Assembly: GCF_000348945.1 (NCBI RefSeq)
Contig: NZ_AOCK01000008.1
Span: 173,506 to 237,505, forward strand
DNA: 64,000 nt
Reading direction: 5' to 3'
From: Paeniglutamicibacter gangotriensis Lz1y
Lineage (GTDB): Bacteria; Actinomycetota; Actinomycetes; Actinomycetales; Micrococcaceae
Shown here: positions 55,807 to 64,000 of the stretch, in pieces
How positions within the stretch are numbered: position 1 is the first letter of the stretch
Layout: the number at the start of each line of letters is the position of its first letter
Translations under genes and position numbers: made by a program
Notes under the pieces: model-generated
Told to the model about the DNA's origin: nothing
Seen by the model: only the letters and a program-made list of their open reading frames with translations
The model's database searches: none

Positions 55807-57135
55807 ATGAGTGAGAAGAAGAAACAGCAGCCCGCCGCGACGGCAATAAACGCGGCGCGCCAACGGTTGCGCACCGGGTGGCCCATGCCGTTGTTCCTCC
55901 AAGGTGCCTTCGAGTTCCTGCAAGCGGCGATATTCTCCGCCTTCTTGGTGGTGATCCCGTGGTTCGCTGTGTGGTTCACTGGCGGCTTTGAGAACCGCAG
56001 CATCGAATCGGTGTTGAAAATGGGTGGGCAGCTGTGGTTGCTGATCCACGCCGTCCCGTTGCATCTGCTCCAAGTGGGCACCGGGGTGGACCCCTCGCAG
56101 GGCAGCGGACTGCTGGATTTCATCCCGCTGGGTCTCACCCTGATTCCGTTTTTCCTCTGTTGGCGGGCTGGACGCCGCATCGCCCGGGCCTCCTACACCG
56201 ACTCGTTGTGGCAGGGCATCGTCGGTGCACTGGGTATCTACCTGCTCTGCGGACTGTTCACCGGGTTCCTGGTGAACAACGAGGAAACCAACGTCTCGCT
56301 GCTGGCCGCGACGTTGATCCCGCTGATCCCGGCCGGTGCCGGAGTGGTGATCGGTGCCCGCCGCGAGGCGGGTTCCTGGGGCCGGCTGATCGGCTTCGAT
56401 GCCGCAGCCTGGATCGCCAAGACCTCCCAGCACTCGCGCTGGGCCGGTTCCTACGTGTGGGCGGTGCTTTGCGGTGGCGCCCTGGCCTACCTGCTCACCT
56501 TCGCGCTGGCAGCTGCCTTGCTCTCCGTCAACCTGGCCGTGCACTGGGTCGATGTCTCAAACGTCTACCAGCAGCTGCGCCCCGGGGCCATTGGCTCAAG
56601 CGTGCTGACCCTGGGCCAGCTGGGGATCATGCCCAACCTGGTGCTGTGGGCCCTGGCCTGGATCACCGGGGGCGGCTTCACCCTGGGGGTGGGCAGTACG
56701 TTGTCCACCCTGGAAACCACCGTCGGGCCGCTACCTGCGATTCCGGTGCTCGCGGCCCTGCCCACCGGGGACCTTTCCTACGCGTGGGCGTTTATGCTGC
56801 TGCCGGTCTTTGCCGGGTTCATGGCCGGCTGGTACTTCCTGCGGGTGGGGGAGAACCACCTCGATGACTGGGTGTCGCAACGGATCGGTGCCCGCTGGCT
56901 GTCGATGGGGCTTTCCACCGTGGCTCTGGGCGTGTTTGTCGGGGCGTTCGCCGGGGTGCTGTCGCTGGCTGGATCCTGGCTTTCGGGCGGATCCCTGGGC
57001 ATTGGGCGGTTCACCGAGGTGGGGCCCGACATCATGATGACAGCTGTGCTGTTGGCCGCCGAGGTCGCCCTGGGGGCGGCCGTCGGCTACCTCATCTCCC
57101 CGCTGCTCGAACACGATCCGGTGCTCGACCGCTAG
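55807..57135 (+). CDS. DUF6350 membrane protein
   Basis: 442 residues from ATG 55807; upstream in-frame ATGs at 55789 and 55741 are less likely because MSEKKKQQ is the typical cytosolic start. About ten helices with LLIHAVPLHLLQVG, FIPLGLTLIPFFLCWRAGRRIAR and WAFMLLPVFAGFMAGWYF. In actinobacteria this gene commonly sits directly before purN; here 2.8 kb of other sequence intervenes. Confidence 0.86.
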   Translation: MSEKKKQQPAATAINAARQRLRTGWPMPLFLQGAFEFLQAAIFSAFLVVIPWFAVWFTGGFENRSIESVLKMGGQLWLLIHAVPLHLLQVGTGVDPSQGSGLLDFIPLGLTLIPFFLCWRAGRRIARASYTDSLWQGIVGALGIYLLCGLFTGFLVNNEETNVSLLAATLIPLIPAGAGVVIGARREAGSWGRLIGFDAAAWIAKTSQHSRWAGSYVWAVLCGGALAYLLTFALAAALLSVNLAVHWVDVSNVYQQLRPGAIGSSVLTLGQLGIMPNLVLWALAWITGGGFTLGVGSTLSTLETTVGPLPAIPVLAALPTGDLSYAWAFMLLPVFAGFMAGWYFLRVGENHLDDWVSQRIGARWLSMGLSTVALGVFVGAFAGVLSLAGSWLSGGSLGIGRFTEVGPDIMMTAVLLAAEVALGAAVGYLISPLLEHDPVLDR

Positions 57136-57677
57136 GACTCCGCGGTCCGCGCCACCCCCAGATCGTGGTGCAGGTGGTGCGCGGCGTCGTGCCACGCATA
57201 TTGGGCCAGGGTCGCGGTGCTGAACACCGCACCGTTGGAGCGGGTGCCCAGGCGCGGGATCTGCTCATCGGTCAACGCTTCCAACGCCGCGGCAAACCCT
57301 TCGGCTGATTCCTCCAATGACCGGGCGACCTCGGCGGAATGGATGTGGGCGTAGGCACCGCGAATAGCCGCCTCGTCCTGGTCCCAATTGGCGAACTCCG
57401 GGGCATCGTGGTCCAACATCAGGCCCAGGCGCTCATGCATCACCCGATACATTTCCGCCACATGCGCGCAGTACTCGTGGGTGCTCCACACCGCCGGGGC
57501 CGGGCGGTCGCCGGCCCCGGGAGCGGCCAGCACCCGGGTGAAGTGTCCGGTGGCAGCACGCACCAACTCCGCGATCTGGGTGGTGTTCAGGGCTCGCACA
57601 TCGATCCCGCACTCGGTGCAGGTCTCGCTCAGCACCACGGTCCAGTCCTTGGTGTCGGGGGATGGTTGGTCGTTCAT
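57132..57677 (-). CDS. DinB/maleylpyruvate-isomerase-like protein
   Basis: 181 residues, four-helix DinB-type fold with the metal residues in VWSTHEYCAHVAEMY and YAWHDAAHHLHHDL. Members bind divalent metal and often act as thiol-dependent enzymes (mycothiol in actinobacteria). It converges on DUF6350 with a 4-bp overlap. Confidence 0.82.
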   Translation of the reverse strand: MNDQPSPDTKDWTVVLSETCTECGIDVRALNTTQIAELVRAATGHFTRVLAAPGAGDRPAPAVWSTHEYCAHVAEMYRVMHERLGLMLDHDAPEFANWDQDEAAIRGAYAHIHSAEVARSLEESAEGFAAALEALTDEQIPRLGTRSNGAVFSTATLAQYAWHDAAHHLHHDLGVARTAES

Positions 57678-58017
57678 GGGTTGCTCCTCAATTCACTGTT
57701 GGTGATCTGCTTGACTCGGATCCGACATGCGGCTCTGAGCCAAGCGGGGTGAGGGCGGCCGAACAGCTGTCCCCTGAGCGTGGCTTCCGAGCGCGAACGG
57801 TGTCCCGGTCAGGGTTGCTGCCCATATCTTCCACATTAGACCCGTACGCCGCCCAGTTATATGGGCCAGGTTCGTCCCCGGTGCCCCGGAGCGTACGATC
57901 ATTCTTTGTCCTCGGCGGTATTGGTGCTGTCGCTGGTGTCCCGCGCGGGACACCGACCCATGTGCACAGGAACGATCCCTCGATGCAGGCAACGAAGACC
58001 ACACGCCGGATGTGCAT
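57678..58017. other. Degraded region upstream of the broken ABC ATPase
   Basis: No intact gene. The plus strand carries short out-of-frame stretches that could be residues of a permease, but only the last part (58018-58078) is recognisable. Confidence 0.35.
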
Positions 58018-58078
58018 CTGGCCGGGCGACGGACCGCGCGATGTCTGTCACCCGACGCTGGGACGGGCCCGAAGATGA
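58018..58078 (+). pseudogene. DppC-type permease C-terminal remnant
   Basis: The last codons read WPGDGPRDVCHPTLGRARR and stop at a TGA overlapping the ATPase start as ATGA. This matches the GDGLRD.LDPTLGR end of DppC permeases, with substitutions. The rest of the permease is not recognisable. Confidence 0.55.
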
Positions 58079-59814
58079 GCGCGGAGCACGGAACCCACGA
58101 TGAACCGCTGCTGCGGGCCAAGGGCCTGAATATCAGCGCCGGTACCCGGAAGCTGCTCACGGACGTGTCATTCGGGATGGCACCCGGGGAACGCGTCGGG
58201 CTGATCGGCGAGTCAGGGTCCGGCAAATCGCTGACCAGCACTGTGCTGTTCGGGCTGTTGCCCGAAGAACTGTCGCGCACCGGAAGCGCGCGACTGCGCG
58301 ACTGCGCGACTGCGCGGCTTCGGCGAAGACCTGCTAGAGGCGAACGACAGGTCCATGCGCCGGCTGCGCGGAGCAGAGATCTCGATGATCTTCCAGGAAC
58401 CGCTCTCCGCCCCGAACCCGCTGATGTGCGTGGGCTCGCAGGTCACCGAGGTGATGACGGTGCACCGTAGAGTGCCAAGCCGCGCCGCCGCACGCGCGCG
58501 CACCCTTGAGCTGCTGGCCGCGGTGAAGATCCCCGATCCGGCCGAGGCGGCGCGCGCTTACCCGCACCAGCTTTCCGGCGGACAACGCCAGCGCGCGATG
58601 ATCGCGATGGCACTGGCCAACGACCCGGCGCTGTTGTTGGCGGACGAGCCGACCACGGCCCTGGATGTCACGGTGCAGTCCCAGGTGCTCGAGCTGATCT
58701 CCGCCCAGGTGCGCGCCCGCGGCACCGGGTTGCTGTTCATCACCCATGATCTGGCCGTGGTGGCCAATATGTGCACCCGGGCGCTGGTGCTCAACCAGGG
58801 ACGGATCGTGGAGTTGGGGCCGATTGATGAGGTCTTTACGGCTCCGGCCCACCCCCATACCCGCGCACTGCTGGCCGCCAGCGACATGATCGCCACCGAT
58901 GCGCGCGGACGCCTGTTCACCCTCGAGACTTCGACTAGCGATGTGCTCCCGGTGGTTCGCGAGGCACGGCCTGCGGCCCCTGAAGCACAGCTGCCAGCGG
59001 CCGATCCCGTGGCGGATGCTGCGCCCGGGGCTGAAGGCGCACTGATCACCGTCAGCGGACTGGGCCGGACCTACCAGCGCGCCCGCACCAAGGCCTTTGG
59101 CCCGCGCCCGATCACGCCGGGGACCGGGTGGGGATCGTGGGGGAGTCCGGCTCGGGAAAATCCACGTTGTTGCGCATCTTGGCCGGGCTCGATGCCCCGA
59201 GCCGCGGCAGCGTGGTGGTTGCCGGCACCGAGATCGCCGGGGCCAAGGAAGCGGATTTGCGCCTGGTGCACAAGGAACTGCAGGTCGTCTTCCAAGACCC
59301 GCTGGGTTCGTTGAATCCGCGGATGAGAGTCGCAGATATCATCGCCGAACCGCTGTTGACGCCCGGCCAGAGGCTTGCCGCGCGTACTCGCTCCCAACGC
59401 GTGCAGCAGATGCTGTCATCGGTGGGTCTGGAGCCAGAATCTGCGCTGCGCTACCCGCACCAGTTCTCCGGTGGACAACGCCAACGCATTTCCATCGCCA
59501 GGGCCCTGGTGAACCGCCCGCGGATCCTGCTGGCCGACGAGCCGGTCTCTGCCCTGGATGTCTCGGTGTGCGCACAGGTGTTGAACCTACTCGCCGACAT
59601 GGTCGATGAGTACGCGCTGACGCTGTTGCTGGTCTCCCACGACCTCTCGGTGGTGCGGCACCTGTGCGAGCGGGTGATCGTGATGAAGGACAGGCGGATC
59701 GTCGAAGCCGGCGACACCGAGCAGATCTACACCAACCCCGCCCACCCCTATACGGCACAGCTCTTCGCCAGTTCGTTGGATCTTGCCGAGGAATTGGCTG
59801 CCCCCACAGTCTAA
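58075..59814 (+). pseudogene. Frameshifted double ATPase of a second peptide ABC importer
   Basis: Three frames together encode a DppD-DppF fusion. Frame 1 (58075 to about 58290) has [20 protein letters not shown]. Frame 2 (about 58310-59110) has [23 protein letters not shown] and DEPTTALDV. Frame 3 (about 59115-59814) has [28 protein letters not shown] and DEPVSALDV. The first shift is due to an 8-bp tandem repeat; the second, near 59117, is a short deletion that removes the start of the second ABC domain. Cognate permeases and binding protein are absent. Confidence 0.85.
58288..58319 (+). repeat. 8-bp tandem repeat causing a frameshift
   Basis: GCGCGACT occurs three times perfectly (58288-58311) followed by a fourth copy with one mismatch (58312-58319). 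Removing two units (16 bp) restores the reading frame exactly and the family sequence SARLRGFGEDLLEAND. Confidence 0.85.
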
Positions 59815-59941
59815 TTTTGGCGGGGCGGAACGTTGAGAGCCGACTTTATGCCACCACTGCTGTCTCCAGCGCGCCGCTGGGGGGACTGCCCCGAAACCTT
59901 CGGCGTTGATCCGCCTGACCCCAGCCGGGTGAAGCCCGCAC

Positions 59942-59947
59942 TAAACT
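59942..59947 (+). promoter_or_regulatory. Leaderless -10 box of purN
   Basis: TAAACT ends 7 nt before the purN ATG; no ribosome site is seen. It suggests purN has its own promoter here. Confidence 0.5.
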
Positions 59948-59954
59948 TGTACCT

Positions 59955-60521
59955 ATGCGCATCGTAGTTCTTGTCTCCGGCACCGGGTCCAACCTCCAAT
60001 CAGTCATCGACGCAGTCGCCGACGGGACCATGGAGAACGTCCAGATCGCCGCGGTCGGCGCCGACAAACACGGCACCTTCGGCGTCGAACGCTCGGCCGC
60101 GGCCGGGATCGAAACCTTCGTGGTGAACTTCAAGGACTACGCGGCACGCGCGGACTGGAACCACGCGCTAACGCAGAAGTGCCTGTCCTATGAACCGGAT
60201 TTTGTGGTGTCCTCGGGGTTCATGCGCATCGTCGGGGAAGAATTCATCAACGCCTTCGACGGTACCTACATCAACACCCACCCGGCGCTGTTGCCCTCGT
60301 TCCCCGGCGCGCACGGGGTCCGTGACGCCATGGCCTACGGGGTCAAGGTCACCGGCTGCACCGTGCACATCGCCGACGCCGGGGTGGATACCGGTCCGAT
60401 CCTGCGCCAGGAAGCGGTGGTCATCGAGGATGACGACACCGAGGACTCGCTGCACGAGCGCATCAAGGTCGTGGAGCGCCGCCTGCTTATTGCCACCCTC
60501 GCCGATTTGGCCGCGAAGTAG
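59955..60521 (+). CDS. purN: Phosphoribosylglycinamide formyltransferase
   Basis: 188 residues, complete. IVVLVSGTGSNLQSVIDAV binds the phosphate; VVSSGFMRIVGEEF, NTHPALLPSFPGAHG (catalytic His with Asn) and GVDTGPILRQEAV (Asp) follow. It transfers formyl from 10-formyl-THF to GAR in purine synthesis. purH, its usual neighbour, is not downstream. Confidence 0.95.
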   Translation: MRIVVLVSGTGSNLQSVIDAVADGTMENVQIAAVGADKHGTFGVERSAAAGIETFVVNFKDYAARADWNHALTQKCLSYEPDFVVSSGFMRIVGEEFINAFDGTYINTHPALLPSFPGAHGVRDAMAYGVKVTGCTVHIADAGVDTGPILRQEAVVIEDDDTEDSLHERIKVVERRLLIATLADLAAK

Positions 60522-60700
60522 CACGCACCCTCTTTCCCCTCCAGCTGCTCCGCCGTGCAACCCTTGGGCGTGCTGTGCCAACCCGAGTGTGCAGAACTAA
60601 ACCTCGGGGACGGTGGACGACCTTGCCTATTTGCTGGCCTGCGGCCGTTGCGTCATCTGCTGCCCTGGTTCGGGAAGTTCGATCGCACCCGCCTGTTTTC

Positions 60701-61163
60701 CTAGACCCAGATGACGATCTGTACGCGGTTGCTGACACCGATCTTGGTCATCAGGCTGGCGAGGTGGAATTTCACCGTTCCGAGGCTGATGTGGAGTTCA
60801 TCGGCGATCTCGGCGTTGGTCCGCCCCCGTGCGACTGTCGCAGCAACTTCTTCCTCACGCTCGGTCAGGGAAACCAGCGGTTCGGTGCGCGCCGCGAGGC
60901 GTCCGTGGCCGGCGAAATCGGCGAGCAGGCGGGCCGTGGTGCGCGGAGCGATGAGGGCATCGCCCTAGGCCGCTGCGTGGAGGGCTTGGGTCAATAGCTC
61001 CGGCCCTGCATCCTTGAGAATGAACCCCCGAGCCCCGGCTGGAGGGCGCCGTAGACGTATTCGTCGGTGTCGAAGGTGGTGATGGCGACGACGGCCAGCG
61101 GTTCGCTGACGTCGGGTCCGGCCAACTGCCGGGTCGCCTCCACTCCGTCCAGGTGTGGCCCGG
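60701..61163 (-). pseudogene. LuxR/NarL-type response regulator, broken
   Basis: The C-terminal HTH is intact: SLTEREEEVAATVARGRTNA, then EIADELHISLGTVKFHLASL, ending VQIVIWV at 60701. Upstream, an in-frame TAG at 60965-60967 interrupts AAA/GDALIAP, and a missing base near 61046 shifts the receiver frame (DEYVYGAL then AGARGFILKD). The receiver domain begins only at HLDGVEATRQL; its first half, with the phosphoacceptor Asp, is gone. No sensor kinase is nearby. Confidence 0.82.
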
Positions 61164-61593
61164 CTCCGGGCTGGGATGATTCGCATCTTCTTCAGCTCAA
61201 AGACAACCTCAAACCCAACGGATCTCCTGGGGCGGTGGCACCTCCGGATGCCGTGACAGTGCCGGCCACGAACCAGTGACCCTCCGACGGACAACAAGGT
61301 CGGCAAAAAGGGGATCTCGCGAAGGGTTCAAAACGATCCTGAATCAAGCGTTGTCTAGGTCGCTCCGAGAGCACCAAATGTGCTCAGCCCGAGCATGGAC
61401 TCTGCCGTCAGCAAAGCCCTAGAAAGCAATGCGCCCTAGGTCAAGATTTCTGTGTGACTTCCTAGCGCAACTTATTCAAGGCGCCAATCATGTTTGGGAT
61501 CAGGACGTCATCGATGGGAATAAAAATGCGCTCTCCGGCCGTTCTTAGGAGGGTAAGCATCCACTTTCTGCAAACGTAAGGAAACTGCCTAAA
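61164..61593. other. Intergenic region after the broken regulator
   Basis: No recognisable gene on either strand. The left end probably contains a deletion junction of the regulator gene. Confidence 0.4.
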
Positions 61594-62583
61594 TTGTCTG
61601 TGCCCCTGAGCATTCTTGACTTGGCCTCGATCTCCGAGGGGTCCACCGCCCGGGACGCCATCGCCGCTTCCATGGAGTCGGCCCGCCTCGCTGACGCCTT
61701 GGGGTTTCACCGATTCTGGTTCGCGGAACACCACAACACCCCCAACCTTGCTTCGAGCGCCACTTCGCTGCTCATTTCTCAGGCTGCGTCTGTAACAAAA
61801 CGGATTCGCGTCGGTGCAGGCGGCGTAATGTTGCCCAACCACGCGCCATTGATGGTGGCCGAACAATACGGAACCCTGGCAAATATGCACGGAGCCCGGA
61901 TTGATCTGGGACTCGGACGTGCTCCTGGCACAGACATGATGACCGCCCAAGCACTCAGTCGTTCTTCCTCCGAACCACAGGCATTCGCGAACAGCATTTA
62001 CGACTTGCAAGGATGGTTTAGCGACACCGGCACCGCCCACAGCACCTCGATAGAGTCCGCGGTGTCGGCTGGAACCCAGGTCCCCATCTGGGTCCTCGGA
62101 TCGACAGTCAACGGCGCATCCATCGCCGGACAGTTGGGCCTTCCATTCTCGGTTGCTTCTCACTTCGCTCCGGACCAACTCGACGCCGCCATCCAGGTGT
62201 ACCGGGATTCGTTCACCACCGAATCCCCGACCGCACAAATCGATAAGCCCTACGTGATGGCCGGCATCAACGTCCTTGTCGCCGATACGGACGAGGAAGC
62301 GCGGCGGGAATTCACCGTCATCGAGCAAATGTTCCTGGACCTCCATAGCGGCCAGCGTCGCAAGATCCAGCCACCGGTGGACCCGGAGTCGCTTGCAGGA
62401 CACGGCGGAGGCGGGCAGCCCATGTTGAGGATTAAAGCTGTTGGTGCCCCGCAGACCGTTAAAGCGCAGTTGGAAGAGTTTGTGGAGCGCACGGGCGCCG
62501 ATGAGCTCATCACCACCACCTACGCGTATGACCCGGCGGTTCGAGACCATTCACTGCAGTTGCTTGCCGATTGCTGGTTCTGA
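61594..62583 (+). CDS. LLM-class flavin-dependent monooxygenase
   Basis: 329 residues from TTG 61594 (AAGGAAA upstream; GTG 61600 is an alternative). Bacterial-luciferase fold: LSILDLASISEG, ALGFHRFWFAEHHNTPNLASS, LPNHAPLMVAEQYGTL, RIDLGLGRAPGTD and VPIWVLGS are typical of the MsnO8-type LLM oxidoreductases. It needs reduced FMN or F420. Substrate unknown. Confidence 0.9.
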   Translation: MSVPLSILDLASISEGSTARDAIAASMESARLADALGFHRFWFAEHHNTPNLASSATSLLISQAASVTKRIRVGAGGVMLPNHAPLMVAEQYGTLANMHGARIDLGLGRAPGTDMMTAQALSRSSSEPQAFANSIYDLQGWFSDTGTAHSTSIESAVSAGTQVPIWVLGSTVNGASIAGQLGLPFSVASHFAPDQLDAAIQVYRDSFTTESPTAQIDKPYVMAGINVLVADTDEEARREFTVIEQMFLDLHSGQRRKIQPPVDPESLAGHGGGGQPMLRIKAVGAPQTVKAQLEEFVERTGADELITTTYAYDPAVRDHSLQLLADCWF

Positions 62584-63343
62584 GCCCAGTCGCACCGGGT
62601 AACTGAGAGTGACTTCGGCGGTAGCCGGAAGAAGCAGGGGCTTTTCTCTGGGCTGGTAGTTTCACCTGGCATCCGAAGGATGTCTGCGTTTGACCTTGTC
62701 CCTTGCAGAAATTCATTTGGCTGCGCTTGTTGTTTCTAACTCGGTTCGGAAGCAAAACGCGAAGTAACAGGTTGCCGTGTTGGAAGCCAAGAGAACTTTC
62801 GTGGTGAGCCCCGAGGGGTCGGTCCACTCAACGCTCCCGGGTGCCCCACCCGACGTTCAACAACGATCCTTGAAAACGCGGCATCTGTAGCTCTTGCGTC
62901 ATTGCGGGTTCCCGGGGCGGCCTCATGGACGGGGTCGATCCGTCGAACGCTTGGTCCCGGAGATCCAGTAGCTCGAGGTCCTCTGGTGGTCTGTCCTGAG
63001 GATCAGCTGGCGATGCATATTGTCTTTTGTGACTGCAGAATGAACGGCTGCAACGATGATGGAGGGGACGTCGGGTGGAAAATCGGGAATCCGCCTCGTC
63101 GTCTCTGGTCAGCGGATACGAGTCTGAGTGGCGGATGTCGAACTATTCAGCTGAAGATGGCCACAATAGGCGCCTCGAAAGTGAGAAGGAGAAGTCTGCA
63201 AATTATTCCGAAATCTCACGTCTTCATGATCAACTAACGCCCCATCCTCGGCATCTGTTGTCAAGGGCTTTCTGTTGCACTGTGGATAACCAAAACCAAC
63301 ACCTGACATGAGACTTTAGCGAATCCCAAGAAAGAGTTACCTC
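62584..63343. other. Gene-poor region of about 0.76 kb
   Basis: Only short reading frames without recognisable products or ribosome sites. AT content rises toward the right (63200-63340). No repeat, integrase or tRNA seen. Confidence 0.45.
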
Positions 63344-63372
63344 TTCAAATCGTCGGTTCCCAAGCGTAGAAT
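63344..63372 (+). promoter_or_regulatory. Promoter of the DUF222 gene
   Basis: TTCAAA (63344-63349), 17-bp spacer, TAGAAT (63367-63372), then GGAGGT and the ATG at 63379. The GGAGG is too close to the ATG to act as a normal ribosome site, so a leaderless transcript is likely. Confidence 0.6.
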
Positions 63373-63378
63373 GGAGGT

Positions 63379-64000
63379 ATGTTCGAAGAAAAGAATCAAA
63401 CAGGCTCGCGAGGCGAACCTCCAGACGAAACCGTTGGATCCGGACACCCCACACCCCGGATCATTCCCTCCCCACCGCGCCCGGGCAGGAGCCACACCGA
63501 AGACCTCGCCTACCTCGAAACCATCCGCAACGGACTAGCGCAACTATTCCCCGGAGGCACCTCCGCAGAGCAATACGAAACCATGGAAAGACTCGAACGG
63601 ATCAAAGGCACCGCCTGCGGAGCCCAAGTCGTCGCAGCATCCATGATGGAAAAAGGCCTGGTGGAGATCCGCGTCGAATCCGGAACCCACGAAAACAATC
63701 CCGCCTACGGCATCGGCGTCCAAACAGGCCAAGCCCGCCGCGAATCCCCGGCCAAGGGCCGGGCCTTCATGGCCTACTGCGCCCGCATGATCGCCGACCT
63801 GCCCCTGACCTTCGCAGCCCTACTGGCCGGGGACATCAACGAAACCCAGGCCATGATCATCGACAAGGAATCCGCGCACCTGCTGGCGGCAGACCGCCAA
63901 CAGCTCGACGCAGACCTGCTCCGTTCCTCCGGCGCGCTGGAAGGTATGGGAGAGCGCATGCTCACCGACCAAGTCCGCCGCCTGGCCTACACCTACGATT
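63379..64000 (+). CDS. DUF222 (13E12-type) HNH protein, 3' end beyond the right edge
   Basis: 207 codons are visible. After a variable N-terminus, EDLAYLETIRNGLAQLF and EQYETMERLERIKGTACGAQVVAASMM begin the DUF222 helical domain; FMAYCARMIADLPLTFAALLAGDIN and RQQLDADLL are typical of the actinobacterial 13E12 repeat family. A C-terminal HNH domain would lie outside the window. These genes are multi-copy in Arthrobacter-like genomes; their role is unknown. Confidence 0.85.
   Translation, partial: MFEEKNQTGSRGEPPDETVGSGHPTPRIIPSPPRPGRSHTEDLAYLETIRNGLAQLFPGGTSAEQYETMERLERIKGTACGAQVVAASMMEKGLVEIRVESGTHENNPAYGIGVQTGQARRESPAKGRAFMAYCARMIADLPLTFAALLAGDINETQAMIIDKESAHLLAADRQQLDADLLRSSGALEGMGERMLTDQVRRLAYTYD

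Noticed and set aside
58288..58319. CRISPR or large satellite repeat
   Set aside because: Units are 8 bp, contiguous and inside a coding region; no spacers.
61462..62550. Minus-strand frame opposite the LLM monooxygenase
   Set aside because: The plus strand encodes a complete luciferase-fold protein; the opposite frame matches nothing.
62902..63237. Plus-strand frame of 111 codons in the gene-poor region
   Set aside because: No start signal, irregular composition and no family; kept as intergenic.

Overview
This is a high-GC actinobacterial chromosome segment, most likely from the Micrococcaceae (Arthrobacter and relatives). The support is an Rpf-like protein with a C-terminal LysM domain, a DUF222/HNH gene at the right edge, a DUF6350 membrane protein near purN, several leaderless genes with a TAnnnT box 6-7 nt before the start codon, and frequent GTG/TTG starts. 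The assignment is by protein resemblance only. I see no tRNA, rRNA, CRISPR array, transposase or prophage gene.

Layout. 1-16.3 kb is ordinary chromosome: a TM0106-type RecB-like nuclease (cut by the left edge), a Bcr/CflA exporter, small hydrolases, a glutaminase fused to STAS and cyclic-nucleotide-binding domains, an acyl-CoA synthetase, a DUF305/DUF3105 exported-protein operon, an M50-like protease, a TIGR01777 epimerase, YihY and RarD-like proteins. 16.4-19.7 kb holds decay: the fused 3' ends of a phnE gene and a phosphonatase gene, an intact rpf, and a PadR regulator followed by its broken membrane partner. 19.8-33 kb is a catabolic and regulatory region: trimethylamine monooxygenase, an ArsR/SRPBCC pair, tryptophan 2,3-dioxygenase with a PaaX regulator, two secreted proteins (one an HNH nuclease), an RNase H-fold protein, a second PaaX regulator, an HGGYW alpha/beta hydrolase resembling kynurenine formamidase, a cupin, and an MBL-fold hydrolase coupled to an MFS importer. 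33-36.1 kb is a compact type III polyketide synthase - methyltransferase - FAD monooxygenase operon. 36.2-42.9 kb carries a sulfite-oxidase-like molybdoenzyme and small membrane or oxidoreductase genes.

42.9-53 kb is a peptide/glycopeptide-type uptake locus: ROK sugar kinase, fused double ATPase, two permeases and a lipoprotein binding protein on the minus strand, and divergently a ROK repressor, an M81 (MlrC-like) metallopeptidase and a CutC-family protein. 53.2-54.8 kb is a two-gene hpaH-hpaI unit. 55-60.5 kb has TauE/SafE, DUF6350 and purN, with a decayed peptide ABC transporter between the last two; one of its frameshifts is exactly accounted for by expansion of an 8-bp tandem repeat. 60.7-61.2 kb is a broken LuxR-type response regulator, then a luciferase-like monooxygenase, about 0.8 kb without recognisable genes, and the 5' part of a DUF222 gene running off the right edge.

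The best candidates for undescribed biology are the ROK-Dpp-M81-CutC locus, the PaaX/kynA/formamidase/MBL/MFS region with its perfect palindromes, and the type III PKS operon. Functions are from remembered family motifs; no search was run.
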